From: Lepidodermella squamata
Taxonomy: Eukaryota; Gastrotricha
Assembly: GCA_047495785.1 (NCBI GenBank)
Contig: JBLDXI010000029.1
Location: 2,046,001 to 2,110,000 of the forward strand
Direction: 5' to 3'
Length of the DNA: 64,000 bases
Below are positions 1 to 11,130 of this stretch, piece after piece (the first letter of the stretch is position 1; the number at the start of each line of letters is the position of its first letter). The notes beneath the pieces are model-generated. The model saw only the letters and a list, made by a program, of their open reading frames with translations. It was not told where the DNA came from and searched no databases. Both the position numbers and the translations under genes were made by a program.

Positions 1-483
1 CTTGAAAGTGCTGGGCTATTTTTGTTCCACTAATACTATTCTGCTCATTACTGTTTTTATCATAGAAAAATTGCTTCGGGAAATAAAGGCTCTGCTATAA
101 ACCCGCAGTGAATACATCAGAAGTCAGTATTTTTTTGTTTCCTGGGTTCTGCAAAGTTCTATTAAGCTCTTCGAAACTCCGTGTTTTTGAGCTCTGACGT
201 CTGACGGATTGCACGCGGATATTTTGAATTTAATAGCAGGAAGGTGACAAGGTATTCTTAGAAAAGCGTGCGGGAAAATCTCCCTTGATGGTCACCGACG
301 ACGTCGCAGGTTTATGAGCAAATCAAAGGCGTGCCAAAATAAGATTGCATCTGGGGCATCAGTTTCCGCTAAAATATGCGTGGAATGTTTTGTCATTGCC
401 TGCTTTTAAGGTGTCAAGTTCTGGCAATCCTCTCTGTCAAAGCGACAGCAATAGAAAATCATTATTCTGTTATTAATTCGAAA
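1..483. other. upstream region of the first receptor gene
   Basis: No coding feature is supported here. The reading frame of the first receptor stays open upstream to an ATG at 376, but the paralogues begin with a signal peptide about 20 residues before the conserved RKPYRLRTL motif. That favours the internal ATG at 484, which would make this stretch promoter and 5' UTR. Confidence 0.4.
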
Positions 484-2835
484 ATGATTTTTCCACACCT
501 TCTTGCGTTCGTACTATCGGCATCTGCAATTGTAACAGAGGCGCGCAAGCCCTATCGTTTGCGCACCCTCTTTCACATTCCCCTATCACTGAATGTGGGA
601 GATTACCGCAACTGTCGAGGGGCTGTTCAGACAGCATACGATTTCGCTAACAATCGAAGCGATATCTTACCCGATTACAACCTCGAATACGACTATCGCG
701 ACGAAGGCCCCCAGAGCATGGCAGCAACTTCTTCGAGTATTAGCTACATTCGCAAAATGTTCGATTCCGAAGAGCCTGATCTCTTCATGTCCCCACTTAC
801 TGTCGGAGTATCGGCCACGCCAGGCTGCAAAAGCTGGGGTCGGGTTGCGTCTCACATGAACATGGTAATGATATCAGCCGCCTGCATTTCGCCAACCCAG
901 GTTGATCGGCGGGATGCCTACCCGAACTTGTGGCGAATCAGAGCATCGGCTCAATTGATTATAATGGCACGCCTAAGCTTCATATTGAAAGCAACAACCT
1001 GGAAAAAGGTAGCAATTATTTTCCCAGCTAGTGACAACGCTTTCGGTTTCGAAGCTGCTACTTACTCGATATCAGTCAACAATCGATTCGGCCTTGCGAT
1101 TCAAACAATTGAAGCTAGTTCTGATTTCAACGACGAATTTATGCAGAGCTTCGTGCAGAAAGACATCCGGATTTTCTCACTGGAAAATGGCGACTCAATA
1201 ATCATGATCCAATTCCTCTGTCAGGCCTATTTCAATGGTATTAAGGGCGATAAATATATCTTTCTAACTCTGATAAATTCCTATGTTGACCCTAACCTTG
1301 TCCCCGCGGCTTTCTACCCGAAAAATTGCAATTCGACGATTTACAAGGAGCAAATCGTTAGGGTTTTGTACTTTGGTGCTCTATCTCAACTTCCAGTTGC
1401 GAATGATGGGAAATCTAAAGATTACCTCGGCAACACATTGTCAGAATTTGATACATATCTCAAGACGAATTTCCCAGTCGATGTCAGAATGGTGGATTAT
1501 TCTGTGAGATATATATGCTACGATTTGGCTCTTCATTCAATAGTTGTCCTCAATGATTCTGAAAGTCGACTGAAAACGCTAAATATGTCACTCAGCGATT
1601 ACCGTGGGGATCCAAGGAACGTCATGTTGGCTGTTAACAGAAGCGTTGGAGGGGTTAGGTATCGAAATCAACAGCATGGCTTCTTCCACTACTCATCGAG
1701 AATGGAAATGGACTACGAAGCTCAGTTGGTCGTAACCTGGTCTCAGTCGACAGGTTTGAAAGCAAGATATATAATTCAGCTAGACGAAAACGCTACCTCA
1801 AGCAACGATATTTCTTCATTCAAAATTCGAGAATTATCAGGCTTCGAACCCGGATTTCTGCCAAAAGACTCGGCGTTTGAAGATATTTTTGATATAGGGG
1901 TTCCAATCGTTGCTTTTGTATTTCTCTCCGCAACAGCATTCATCATACTTCTTATTCAAATCGGTGGCATATCTTGGGTTATATCGGCTGAGGGCAAGAC
2001 TAATGGTAAAAGATTAGAGGACATCCAAATTCTCCTTAGCTTCACCTTATTAGCTGGAGGTTCAGCTTTGGCGGTCGTACCTACAACACTTCGAAGTGAC
2101 GTCATTTGCGAAGCTTCAATACTTACGGTTGTCATGGGTCTTTCGCTGCTTTATAGCACTTTGGTTTTTCGGCTGAGGACAGCTTTCAAAATTCTACGGC
2201 AGAATGAAACACGCCAAAGTAATCGCCCGAGTGATGTTACGGAGGAAGTTTCGTTTTTCATTCGAACGCTTTTATTCCTTCTACTGAATTTATTCGTCGC
2301 TATCGCATGGGTGACATCTGATCCTTACCTGGCTAGAAATGTCGAACCCGACAAGTCGCGATTTTACGATCCCAAAAGTGACACTTATATCACGAACCAC
2401 TCAATTGTATGTGCATCGAACTGGACAGGCAATTGGCTCGCAGGCCTTCTCTCCTTAAACGCATTTGTTCTCGCAACTGGGACGATTTACGTGATGAAAC
2501 TGCGGGGAAATCGATATTTGCCGTTCTATCCATTTGTGAAGCGACTAGCTGTAGCTGTTGCAGCTTCTTCCACGCTATTTCTTGCAACTGTATCTGTGGT
2601 CATCATGCTGAAATCAGCTAGTGGCCAGGATTTGACAATTTGTGTAGCACTGCAGATGCAATCTGCTTTGGTTAGTGCTTTGCTGTACGTCAACGTTGGG
2701 AATGGTTCTGATATCGCCGGGGAAGCCATGCCTCGAATTCCATCGACTTACAGTCAAATGCGGAGTAAATTAATAACGATAGGCCGTTCGAGCGGTAGCG
2801 CAACAAGGCTTTACAGCCGTCCAACGCTTATGTAA
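484..2835 (+). CDS. GABA-B-like class C GPCR (subfamily A), intronless
   Basis: Single-exon gene of 783 aa from the ATG at 484. A signal peptide (MIFPHLLAFVLSASA) is followed by a Venus-flytrap ligand-binding domain of about 430 residues. This domain carries ANNRSDILPDY, which closely resembles the NNR-DILPDY motif of GABA-B receptors, and the conserved block around TPGCKSWG. Seven hydrophobic segments follow from about residue 470, with the family landmarks WVTSDPY before the second extracellular loop, a loop cysteine (IVCASNW) and YPFVKRLAVAVA in TM6. The cytoplasmic tail is short and has no coiled coil of the kind that pairs classical GABA-B subunits. It converges with the next receptor gene. 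Class membership is well supported; ligand and G-protein coupling are unknown. The lack of introns is unusual, because most other genes in the window are spliced. Confidence 0.88.
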   Translation: MIFPHLLAFVLSASAIVTEARKPYRLRTLFHIPLSLNVGDYRNCRGAVQTAYDFANNRSDILPDYNLEYDYRDEGPQSMAATSSSISYIRKMFDSEEPDLFMSPLTVGVSATPGCKSWGRVASHMNMVMISAACISPTQVDRRDAYPNLWRIRASAQLIIMARLSFILKATTWKKVAIIFPASDNAFGFEAATYSISVNNRFGLAIQTIEASSDFNDEFMQSFVQKDIRIFSLENGDSIIMIQFLCQAYFNGIKGDKYIFLTLINSYVDPNLVPAAFYPKNCNSTIYKEQIVRVLYFGALSQLPVANDGKSKDYLGNTLSEFDTYLKTNFPVDVRMVDYSVRYICYDLALHSIVVLNDSESRLKTLNMSLSDYRGDPRNVMLAVNRSVGGVRYRNQQHGFFHYSSRMEMDYEAQLVVTWSQSTGLKARYIIQLDENATSSNDISSFKIRELSGFEPGFLPKDSAFEDIFDIGVPIVAFVFLSATAFIILLIQIGGISWVISAEGKTNGKRLEDIQILLSFTLLAGGSALAVVPTTLRSDVICEASILTVVMGLSLLYSTLVFRLRTAFKILRQNETRQSNRPSDVTEEVSFFIRTLLFLLLNLFVAIAWVTSDPYLARNVEPDKSRFYDPKSDTYITNHSIVCASNWTGNWLAGLLSLNAFVLATGTIYVMKLRGNRYLPFYPFVKRLAVAVAASSTLFLATVSVVIMLKSASGQDLTICVALQMQSALVSALLYVNVGNGSDIAGEAMPRIPSTYSQMRSKLITIGRSSGSATRLYSRPTLM

Positions 2836-3222
2836 ATTCGTTCTTATTAGCGAAGATTATATAAAAACTTCGCAAATCGAAAGTGTTCACTAAAGAACTA
2901 GACATAAATCCGTAGAAAATAGAGAAAGTAGCGCAACGATCATCTATGTCGATTCATGTCGAGGACACTCAGAATATCAATTTACGAACGCCAATACAAC
3001 TACGCACATCAGAATTTATTCTCGAAAGTTCCACGTAATAATAAAGATCTCAATCGGATGGTCGAATGAAGCTTATCGGTGATATCGCTTACCAGTATCC
3101 AGTATCCTCACGACCTCCCAACTTCCATTTTTGGCTAGCATGGATGGCTGTTTTTCACAGGGACCAAAGCATTGAAGCAAAATGCTCTCTTTACGTCAAT
3201 GAGCTTTAGATCACTTTTAGAC
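2836..3222. other. spacer between two convergent receptor genes
   Basis: Non-coding 387-bp spacer between convergent receptor genes. An AATAAA-type signal (ataataaag, near 3036) is compatible with a 3' end. Nothing else is evident. Confidence 0.4.
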
Positions 3223-5580
3223 CTAGCGATCAAAGAATGAACCCCGTCTTGTATCATCAGAAAATAGTGAGCTGCGTCTCCTTGCCATTAAATTCTGGTT
3301 AACAGCTGACACTCGGGCGGAAAAACGAAAGTTCAGCATCGAATCCGGGGCAGGAGCCTTCTGCACTCTAATAAAAAGTAGGCTAAAGACCCCAGAGGAA
3401 ACTAGGAAAATTCCGATACCAATGGAAATTTCGAATAAAGTCGATGTCTGTGATATCAACATGAGTAGAACTACGGCAACGTAAATCGTGAGGGTAACTA
3501 CAATAGCGATAAGGTATCGTTTAACAAAAGGGTACAGAATGAGCTGTGGGTTGGATTTTAGCTTGAAGACCTGTACTATACCAATTAGAAGCATGCAGAA
3601 ATTTAGAGCCAGAATATTAATTATCCAAACGTCTTCCCATCTTGATCGACAAGCTGCTGAGTAGGTTTCGAAATAAGTGTCCACCGCTTCATCATAGTGC
3701 CTGGATTGATCACTTATTGCAACTTGAAGAGGGTCAATTGCTGACCAGCAAACCACTACGACTACATTCAGTCCGGTGAAAACAGCTGATTTCATGCAAA
3801 TCTGAAATTCCGGCAGGGACATTTCAGCGTAACCACTCAACTGTCCGCCAAAAGATTTTCGAATCTTGTTCCCACGGAAGAATTTCGCTATAGCGATAAG
3901 TCGAAATGACATTGTCGCCAGTAGCCACGAAATTCCGATAGGTATGAAATAGCTGGAAGCTAAACAGACAGATGTAGTTCTGGTGATCGTATTCGTTCCA
4001 ACTAGAATCGACCTTAAGTCCAGGATAGCGAAACATAACAACAACGAGATATTGCGCAATCTATCATTTTTAATCAATTCCCTTGAGATAACCATGCATT
4101 TTACTATGAAAATTGCTGTCACCACTGAAGCAAATGGAGCGAAAAATTCCAATGGAACTCCGCCAATTTGTGTCACCTCCAAGCCTGCGTCCTTTGGTAA
4201 GGAACCGGAAGAAAATGGGTCCACGTTTGTAACAAAGTAATTCATGGGGTCCATTGGATCACTTGCATTATCTTTCAGGCTAATCAAGTATTTTGCACGG
4301 AGAGATTTGGTTTTCGAGCTCCACGCAGCAACAATCTGAGGCTCGAAGTCCACCTCGAGCCTTTCTGAGTAGCGGAAGGGGCCAAGCCTTAGGCTGTTTA
4401 TCTTGATGTTACGAGCAGTGTCATTCGCGACTAGCATCACCTTCCTGGGCTCTAGTCGATAGCTAAGCAGAGTCAAATTTTGCGCCTTCAGCTGAAGATC
4501 GGTTTTGTGTAGAATCATTATCCCAAGCAAAGCGACGTCATAAGCGAGGTATCTGTAAGAAATGTCAGGGGTGCGTATTGAGTTGTTGGTATAGGTTGAG
4601 AAGGCCCTGTCAAATTCTGGTATAGTGAATCCTAATTCATCCCTCCCACCTTGCGGAACCATTACAGGAACAGGAGTGCTGATGTATAAGGTGATTTCCA
4701 ATTGTTCCATGTAATTCTTTTTACTACAACCTTGAGGCAGCGCAGAATCAGGGTAGAGCATAGGATCAACAAATGAGGACAATTGAGTGATGAATATATA
4801 TTTAGACCCGCGCAGCCCTACGTCGTAAGTACGGCAAAGGAATCGCAGCATGAAATCGAAGTATGCCGCTTCAACCATGATAATTCTGACGTCAGAACGC
4901 TTTAGCTCCGAGAGAAATTCGTCACTCAAATCGTAGGTTGCTTCAAAATAGGTTACGTTGAAACGTAAATTCGAATTAGTAGCAAGAGAGTAAAGCAAGC
5001 TTGCCGATTCATATCCAAAGCTGCTGGTCACATCAGCTGCTGCTACGATGCCAATTTTACTCCATTTAGGAATTCTCGCTATGAAGAGCATTCGAGCCGG
5101 TAGGGATATTGCATAAGACGAACGCACTCTATACATGTTCGGGTAAATATCCCGCCTAGCTGTTTGGCTGGGGGCTGTGCAGCTCATCGCGACCATAACC
5201 ATGTTCACGCGATGTGCAGTGGACCCCCAGCTTTTACACCCGGGTGTACCCACACCGCCCAGTGTGATTGGTGACATGACGGCACTCGGATCGTCAGTAT
5301 AGCGACGGACAAAGTCGATTCCCTGCCGAGCTGCATCTGTAGATTGAGCGCCGTCGTCTAGAAACTCTAGTTCAATGTGGTAGTCAGGTAAAATGTCGGT
5401 TCGATTGTTGACTATATCTACCGCCATTTGCTGGGCAGCTCTGAAGCCTCGCACACCATATGGCTGTGCTTCTGTTACCGGTAGCATCGATAAGACTTTG
5501 AGACGAGTGGCTTTCTCGGCGAAATTTAGCGAGAACAAGCCAGATGAAAAGATCAAGACAACTTGGAAAGCTGGTTTCAT
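3223..5580 (-). CDS. GABA-B-like class C GPCR (subfamily B), intronless
   Basis: Intact single-exon gene, 785 aa. The signal peptide is MKPAFQVVLIFSSGLFSLNFA. The flytrap domain has VNNRTDILPDYHIELEF and the TPGCKSWGS block, and seven TM segments follow. It differs from subfamily A in its N-terminus (LSMLPVTEAQPYGVRGFRAAQQ instead of LFHIPLFLN) and pairs in sequence with the broken copy at 7995. The cytoplasmic tail holds two basic-serine stretches (ARRRSS and TRRGS) that look like kinase sites; this is inference. The short tail lacks a dimerising coiled coil. The ligand is unknown. Confidence 0.88.
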   Translation of the reverse strand: MKPAFQVVLIFSSGLFSLNFAEKATRLKVLSMLPVTEAQPYGVRGFRAAQQMAVDIVNNRTDILPDYHIELEFLDDGAQSTDAARQGIDFVRRYTDDPSAVMSPITLGGVGTPGCKSWGSTAHRVNMVMVAMSCTAPSQTARRDIYPNMYRVRSSYAISLPARMLFIARIPKWSKIGIVAAADVTSSFGYESASLLYSLATNSNLRFNVTYFEATYDLSDEFLSELKRSDVRIIMVEAAYFDFMLRFLCRTYDVGLRGSKYIFITQLSSFVDPMLYPDSALPQGCSKKNYMEQLEITLYISTPVPVMVPQGGRDELGFTIPEFDRAFSTYTNNSIRTPDISYRYLAYDVALLGIMILHKTDLQLKAQNLTLLSYRLEPRKVMLVANDTARNIKINSLRLGPFRYSERLEVDFEPQIVAAWSSKTKSLRAKYLISLKDNASDPMDPMNYFVTNVDPFSSGSLPKDAGLEVTQIGGVPLEFFAPFASVVTAIFIVKCMVISRELIKNDRLRNISLLLCFAILDLRSILVGTNTITRTTSVCLASSYFIPIGISWLLATMSFRLIAIAKFFRGNKIRKSFGGQLSGYAEMSLPEFQICMKSAVFTGLNVVVVVCWSAIDPLQVAISDQSRHYDEAVDTYFETYSAACRSRWEDVWIINILALNFCMLLIGIVQVFKLKSNPQLILYPFVKRYLIAIVVTLTIYVAVVLLMLISQTSTLFEISIGIGIFLVSSGVFSLLFIRVQKAPAPDSMLNFRFSARVSAVNQNLMARRRSSLFSDDTRRGSFFDR

Positions 5581-6984
5581 GGATAATAGGACTTTTGATG
5601 TTAATCGCAGCAGCAGAGTGAACAGGTATATTTATGTACAGCGTAATGGACACCGCTGATTAAATTAATGTCCAGCCATCTCACTGCGAGGCGCGTTCAG
5701 CTTGGTAAGGAGACGCGTGACCACGATGAAATCGATCCCTATCATCGTTACGATGATGATGCTTCGTCACTTCGCTTGAAGTGATTGAATATTTGAACTG
5801 GAAATTGTTCCATTCTCAACAACTCAACGTAATTGCATGCTGAATCAAAGTCAGGCGACTGTCTTATGGAAAAGATCAAATTTCCTTCACGGATTTACGT
5901 GAGTTCAAAAAGAAAAAAGAAAAAGCCGAGTGGACGTATAACACGCCACATGATGCGCTGTAGCCCTTTACCGGCTGATTGCGAAGCAAAGCTAGCGCCT
6001 GCACTTCAATTGATGAGGCGAATTGACGATGACGTCTTTTTCATGTCCTTTCAGGTGGAAAAACACGAGTAATATGCTTAATTCCAAAGCCTTAGATGTA
6101 AAAGACATGTTATCACCTGATTCCAGGTCGACCAGAGTTCATGACAAATTAGCTTGGAAAGTAGGAGATGATAGTTAGACGCAGATCAAAGTTGGCATGC
6201 ACTTTAGTCGCTTTTTAAATGCACTGGAAAGTTTTGCGAACAGGTGTCAAATTACTCCGACCAGTAAAATTGTCTCTGACCTTCGAAAACTGGGGAAACT
6301 TCACTTTTCGCTACTTTGTCACATACAGACTGTGTTCTATCCAGCCGAACATTTTCTAGAAGGATGAGGAAGTGTAGAAATGTCTGCTTTCGCAGGCTGT
6401 ATAGTATTCTTAGATAAAATTAACAAGAAAAAGAAATTCCCTGGATGGTTTTCAATGGTCTTGCGTGGAAGGAACAAAGAAAACGTATGTCTGCTGATAA
6501 CTATTTGCTGCGCAGTGATCGGCTTCAACCAATTACACTTCTCCACTTATAGCTCGGGAATTATCATGATTTGGGCCTGGATTTCTCTGCCAGAATACTC
6601 CGAATGTTAAGATGTTTCTATATAGGAGCCCCAATCAGAGCTTTCGGATTTCGGATATTTCTCCCCAACAGCATCAATAATACTTTGTCAATTGCATGGA
6701 TAATATGTGATGTCGGCATGGGTAACGCAAAATCCGTTATTCAGCGCGAGTGTTAAATACCACCGTTATATATACACGGTTATTTTTTCTAGCGTCAAGA
6801 TCGACCTGGTTACCTTATTTGGTAAAGGTAAGCCACTTGGTATTTCAAGGTTCAATGCGAAAACAAAGCCTTCTTTCCATTCAACGCCACTACCCGCCGT
6901 TGTTGTACCTGGTCGAGGCGAAAATTTTAAAATTTGGTAGGTCGAAACTGGGCCAGTTCTCAATTCAGGCAGATGAATCTGCTT
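5581..6984. other. intergenic region, no supported gene
   Basis: About 1.4 kb upstream of the minus-strand receptor. Short open frames exist, but none has a signal peptide, splice logic or family resemblance. No repeat with clear ends is seen. Confidence 0.4.
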
Positions 6985-7206
6985 TCAACTAGGCTTAATT
7001 CGAAGCACAGAACGATATAAGTAGCGACAAGTATGCGACAAAGTAGCGATCAAAGTGCCTGAACACTCAATGCCACCACTTGATATCACCGCATTCCAAG
7101 GGGCCACAGATAAGCTCAAATTTCCTGTTTCACAAGTATTATATTGACTTCGGCCACATATTTGGTTAGAATGTAAGGATAGCTTCTCTCGAATCCAGTC
7201 AATCAA
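6985..7206 (-). pseudogene. serine-protease-like fragment, copy 1
   Basis: A short minus-strand frame contains the stretch APWNAVISSGGIECSGTLI. It resembles the N-terminal part of chymotrypsin-fold (S1) proteases, where a Pro-Trp core is followed by a C(G/S)GTLI motif. The catalytic His region that should follow is not present. A second copy with the same motif lies at 10699-10911. This is a degenerate relic, and the family call is tentative. Confidence 0.4.
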
Positions 7207-7252
7207 GTATCAAATTTTGAACAAATTTTCGGGTTAAGCAATAAGCTGTGGA

Positions 7253-7345
7253 GCAACCAGGCAGACTGCGGCAAGTTCCCGAACCTTTACTGGGCCCGTT
7301 CAGTGCCTCTGACTTGTCCTCGGTTCCCCGAGTGCTCTTTAGCCA
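7253..7345 (+). pseudogene. fragment of a subfamily B receptor gene
   Basis: This stretch matches the receptor region at about 8420-8510 nearly base for base over several blocks (aacctttac-gggtccgttcag, gacttgtcc-ggtt, cggatgctctt). That region encodes the conserved SQTARRDIYPNLYRVRSAYDLS segment. No open frame surrounds it, so it is a small pseudogene relic of a further receptor copy. Confidence 0.65.
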
Positions 7346-7994
7346 CTCATGCTCATGCACTTTAGCCGGGAGCCGGGACAACGCAGCTGGAAAATAAATT
7401 GCATTTATGATTTAAAAATAAGTTGCAATCTCACGCGCTGGCATTTCTTTGGTAATTATAACCCAAATGTCATTCTTTGTAGAATCAACTCCGATTCAAC
7501 AGAACAGGCAAGTGGGCTGCATGCATTAAATTGCCGCAAGACATGTCTGTAGAAAGCAATTTCTAGCTAGTCTCCTGAATGGAAGCTCAACCATTTTATA
7601 GGCAGATAGTAGCGCCGCTTGATCCTGCAGAAAAACAAATTCACACTCAGTCCTGTTAGTGCTCCAGAAACAGACGTGCTGACGTAGCCGGTATAACATT
7701 CCGCCACCTGCTACACAGTAATAATTTGCGATAACAACGTGTTGGCTTGATGCCTAGCAATCGATTACTACACGAGGCATACGCGTCTCATCATTACCTC
7801 ACAGGCGACAATAAGCTGTATCAAGTTCGTCAGCTACTGATTATTAGTCGAGAAAACTTTGAATCTTCGATTGAGTGTGACAAATTAGTAACACAGTCGC
7901 TGCGCCCACTGCAATACAGCGCTGATGCGCCCACTCTGCAAGATGAAGCTTCAATTATCAGCTGCAAATGCCAGTGTAAAATAATTCTTGCCAT

Positions 7995-10331
7995 ATGTTT
8001 TTGAAAATGCATCTATTTACTGTTGCAGCATTAACCCTGCAACTATGTTTTCAACATGTGCTCTCTCAGCACAGGAAACCTCATCGACTGAGAGTTCTCT
8101 CTTTGCTGCCAATATCAGACTCATCATTCGGCGTCCGAGCATTAAAAGCTGGCCAGCAAATTGCTGTAGACGTGGTGAACAATCGCAGTGATATTCTACC
8201 CAACTACCACATTGAGTTAGAATTTAGTGATGAGGGCGTCATGTCAGCAGATGCTGCTCGCCAAGGCATCGAATTTCACCGACGTAACTTTGAAAACAGC
8301 GATACCATTATGTCCCCGGTCGCCTTCGGCACATTCTCTACCCCTGGGTGTAAAGCCTGGGGTTCAACCGCTCATTACATGGACATGGTTGTTATTTCAA
8401 TGAGTTGTACAGCAACCAGCCAGACTGCTCGACGAGACATATACCCAAACCTTTACCGGGTCCGTTCAGCCTACGACTTGTCCTTGGTTGCTCGGATGCT
8501 CTTCATGCGTGATATTCCGAAATGGAACCGAATCGGTATAATTGTTGGCGTTGACTACAACTCTTTCGGCTATGACTCAGGCAGCTTATTTTACAGTCAG
8601 GCAATTGAATCTGGTTTCAATGTGGCTTCATTCGAAGCAACGAACGATCTAAATGATGAGTTTATGACGACGCTAAACAAATCGGACATGCGGATTTTCA
8701 CCTTTGAATCAGGAGTTGGCTCCTTTCTTGTACGTTTTATGTGCCGGGCTCATAGTGTTGGAATTCGTGGGTCGAAATACGCGATAATATCCCAACTCGC
8801 TATTTTTGCCGATCCTGTGGTGTTTTCAGATGCAGTTTTCGTAGGCCTGGGTTGTTCTAAGAAGGCCTATCTCGAGCAGCTTGAAATAACTTTGTACGTC
8901 AGCACGCCTTTCCCAATAGTAGTACCACTGGCAGTTACAGATGAACTGGGGTTCACTTTTGAGACGTACAATGCCGCTTTTACAAAGCTCACTAACAACT
9001 CTATTAAAACCGCAGACCTTCCTCAAAATTGGCTGGCCTATGAAGTCGCCCTAGTTGGAATCATGGTTCTTGACAGCTCGGAGAAATCTCTGGCCAAACA
9101 AAATCTGTCGCTACTTGACTACCGTACAGAACCTAGAGCTGTCATGCTCGCTGTAAACGAAAGTGCTAGGACTATCCGGATAAGGACACTGAGGCAAGGT
9201 TTGTTCCGCTACTCACAAAGAGTCGAGCTTGACTATGAGCCCCAACTCATCATGAAATGGAGCGATAGCGCAAAATCACTCAAGCCGAGGTACATGGTTA
9301 CAAAAATAGAAAACTCGACGCAATACTCAAATTTAGACGCATATAGTCTGAAAGAAATTGAACCTTTCAACCTCGAATCGATGCCTAAGGATGCAGCTTC
9401 GGAGATAACAGTCGATGGAGGCGTTCCTGTGGGTCTTTACGCCACAATGATTGTAATAGCTATATCTTTGTTTCTAAACCAACTCCTTGTAATTTCCAGA
9501 AAAATCTATTCGAAAACTAAGCCCTTTGCCAATCTTGACTATATAACTATGTTAGCCAGTTTCTTCGCACTGAATGCGGGCTCATTAACATCAGCAATCC
9601 CATCAAATTGGAAGAATAGCTCAGTGTGCTTGGCAGTATGCTTTGTCATTCCATCCGCCGTTTCATTCTCGCTGTCATTAAATGTCGTCCGTTTATCAGA
9701 GGTGATCAAATTTTTTAAAAGCAACAAAATTCAGCGATCATTCGCAGGTTGTCCTGTGAATGTTCAACCTATGAAATTGCCTGAAAATAAGATACTTTTG
9801 AAGTCAGCAATTATTTCAGCTGTAATCATTCTCATAGAGATTCTATGGGCTTCAATCGACCCACTTCACGCTGTAAGTATTGATAGACTCAGGTCGAGGT
9901 ACTATGATTCACTCAAAGATTCATACATTGAAACATTCGAAATGTCGTGTCGTTCGTAATGGGAGACCGATTGGATTGTCAGTATACTCGCGATAAATTT
10001 CGCGCTTTTTCTCGTTGGGCTGTTCTATGTGATCAAACTTCGCAACAATCCTCAGTTGATTCTCTATCCTTGGGTGAAGCGGTATCTCTATGCTGTTGCG
10101 ATGTCTTTTTCCATGTTTGTCGCCGTGGCGGCTTTAATGCTCATTTCGCCGACTAGTGCGATGTTTGAGATATCCGTCGCTTTTGGGTTGATTTTCGTAT
10201 CATTCGGAGCTTTTTCCTTACTGAACATTCGAGTACCCGAATCTCCGGCGCTAGAGTCAATTCGTAACTTCCCTTTTAATCAGCTGGGAACAATTAATTT
10301 GGCGGCTGGAGCCAGAACAACTTGGAAATAA
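7995..10331 (+). pseudogene. GABA-B-like receptor (subfamily B) with one in-frame stop
   Basis: A continuous frame of 779 codons includes an internal TAA at 9957-9959. Translation before the stop gives signal peptide, flytrap domain (VNNRSDILPNYHIELEF) and TM1-4. After it the same frame continues with WETDWIVSILAINFALFL, TM5-7 and a normal tail ending at 10331. In the intact paralogue at 3223 the equivalent position is Arg in CRSRWEDVW, so only one codon is disrupted. It is either a very young pseudogene, a null allele or a readthrough gene. A truncated product would lose the last three TM segments. Start choice: ATG 7995, with another in-frame ATG at 8007; both precede the hydrophobic signal. 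Confidence 0.85.
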
Positions 10332-10698
10332 CAAATGAATATACCTAATTGTCGTCTTGAATTCAAACAATTATATTCTGCTGTTAGTAATATTAGTGTG
10401 AAGTGTGAATCATTTTTAATTGCAATGTCTGTTATGGTCATTAGAAGAAAGGAGTAGAGCGCGTTAATAATTGAAAACATGTGGGAAATACGTGCAATTA
10501 TCGAAAACTAAAGAATTTAACACGTTCTTGATGATGAGCTGAATATTATCTCAGGTAGAAAATATTAAAGGTGTTTGAAAAACATGCTCTAATTTTTACA
10601 TTAGCACCCTAATCGTCAGAAGTAAATCATAATGCGAACGATGCCGAAAAATGGCGAGCAATCTTCACCGTCTGTTATGATATAACTCCGCACAATTT
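10332..10698. other. 3' flank of the broken receptor
   Basis: AT-rich non-coding DNA. No gene or repeat is recognised. Confidence 0.35.
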
Positions 10699-10911
10699 TC
10701 AAGGTACATTTCGCTCTCGGTATAACATTGGACTTCCAACCAGAAATGAACGCGAGTCGATCAAAGTTCCAGAACACTCTATGCCGTCACTCCATATCGT
10801 CAGCACATTCCATGGAGCCTCGGCGATACTCAAATATACCGTTTTTGGGCGGGGGTGAATTTTGGAAGCTCGGTTCACGCAGCTTGACTGCACTCTTGAA
10901 GATTTGTTCAA
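10699..10911 (-). pseudogene. serine-protease-like fragment, copy 2
   Basis: A minus-strand frame with EAPWNVLTIWSDGIECSGTL followed by IDSRSFLVGS. This is closer to an S1 protease N-terminus (PW core, C-SGTLIdsR) than copy 1. No His-Asp-Ser triad can be assembled nearby. It is a relic of the same source gene as the fragment at 6985-7206. Confidence 0.42.
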
Positions 10912-11020
10912 ATCTCACGACCTTGCAGTTCTTTGGTACTGTAGCCAAATTTGATTCCTTAGAGAATCGACTCCGATCCAACTGAGCAGGCTAGTGGGGC
11001 GCCTGGCGTTAAATTGATAG
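10720..11020. repeat. intergenic duplication, copy 2
   Basis: Partner of 6985-7540, with the same order of matching blocks. Here no receptor fragment separates the blocks. The two copies flank the broken receptor on both sides, which fits a segmental duplication. Confidence 0.6.
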
Positions 11021-11109
11021 TCGAGCTCACTACACGCCTAAAGAGTTTATTCAATTAAAGAGTTGATATTCTTGAATAATTTGTGAAGAAGCGCACTATT
11101 TTTTATAAA

Positions 11110-11130
11110 CCGGACCAGACGCTGGTCCGG
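11110..11130. repeat. perfect 9-bp hairpin with CCGGACC repeats
   Basis: CCGGACCAG / CTGGTCCGG with a 3-nt loop, followed by accggaccgg. Further CGGAC/GTCCG words recur to about 11210. It is GC-rich in an AT-rich setting and may be a remnant of a terminal repeat. No flanking duplication was found. Confidence 0.5.

Larger units (their letters stand above)
6985..7540. repeat. intergenic duplication, copy 1 (partner at 10720-11020)
   Basis: Blocks around 7040-7130 and 7420-7540 match 10758-10850 and 10910-11015 in order. Shared strings include gatcaaagt, gaacactc, aatctcacg, ttctttggta and aatcgactccga/aatcaactccga. In this copy a receptor-derived fragment lies between the two blocks. It is probably an old duplicated gene relic flanking the receptor at 7995. 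Confidence 0.6.

Noticed and set aside
5833-6072. 79-codon frame with a Lys-rich patch
   Set aside because: No family resemblance and no supporting promoter or splice signals.
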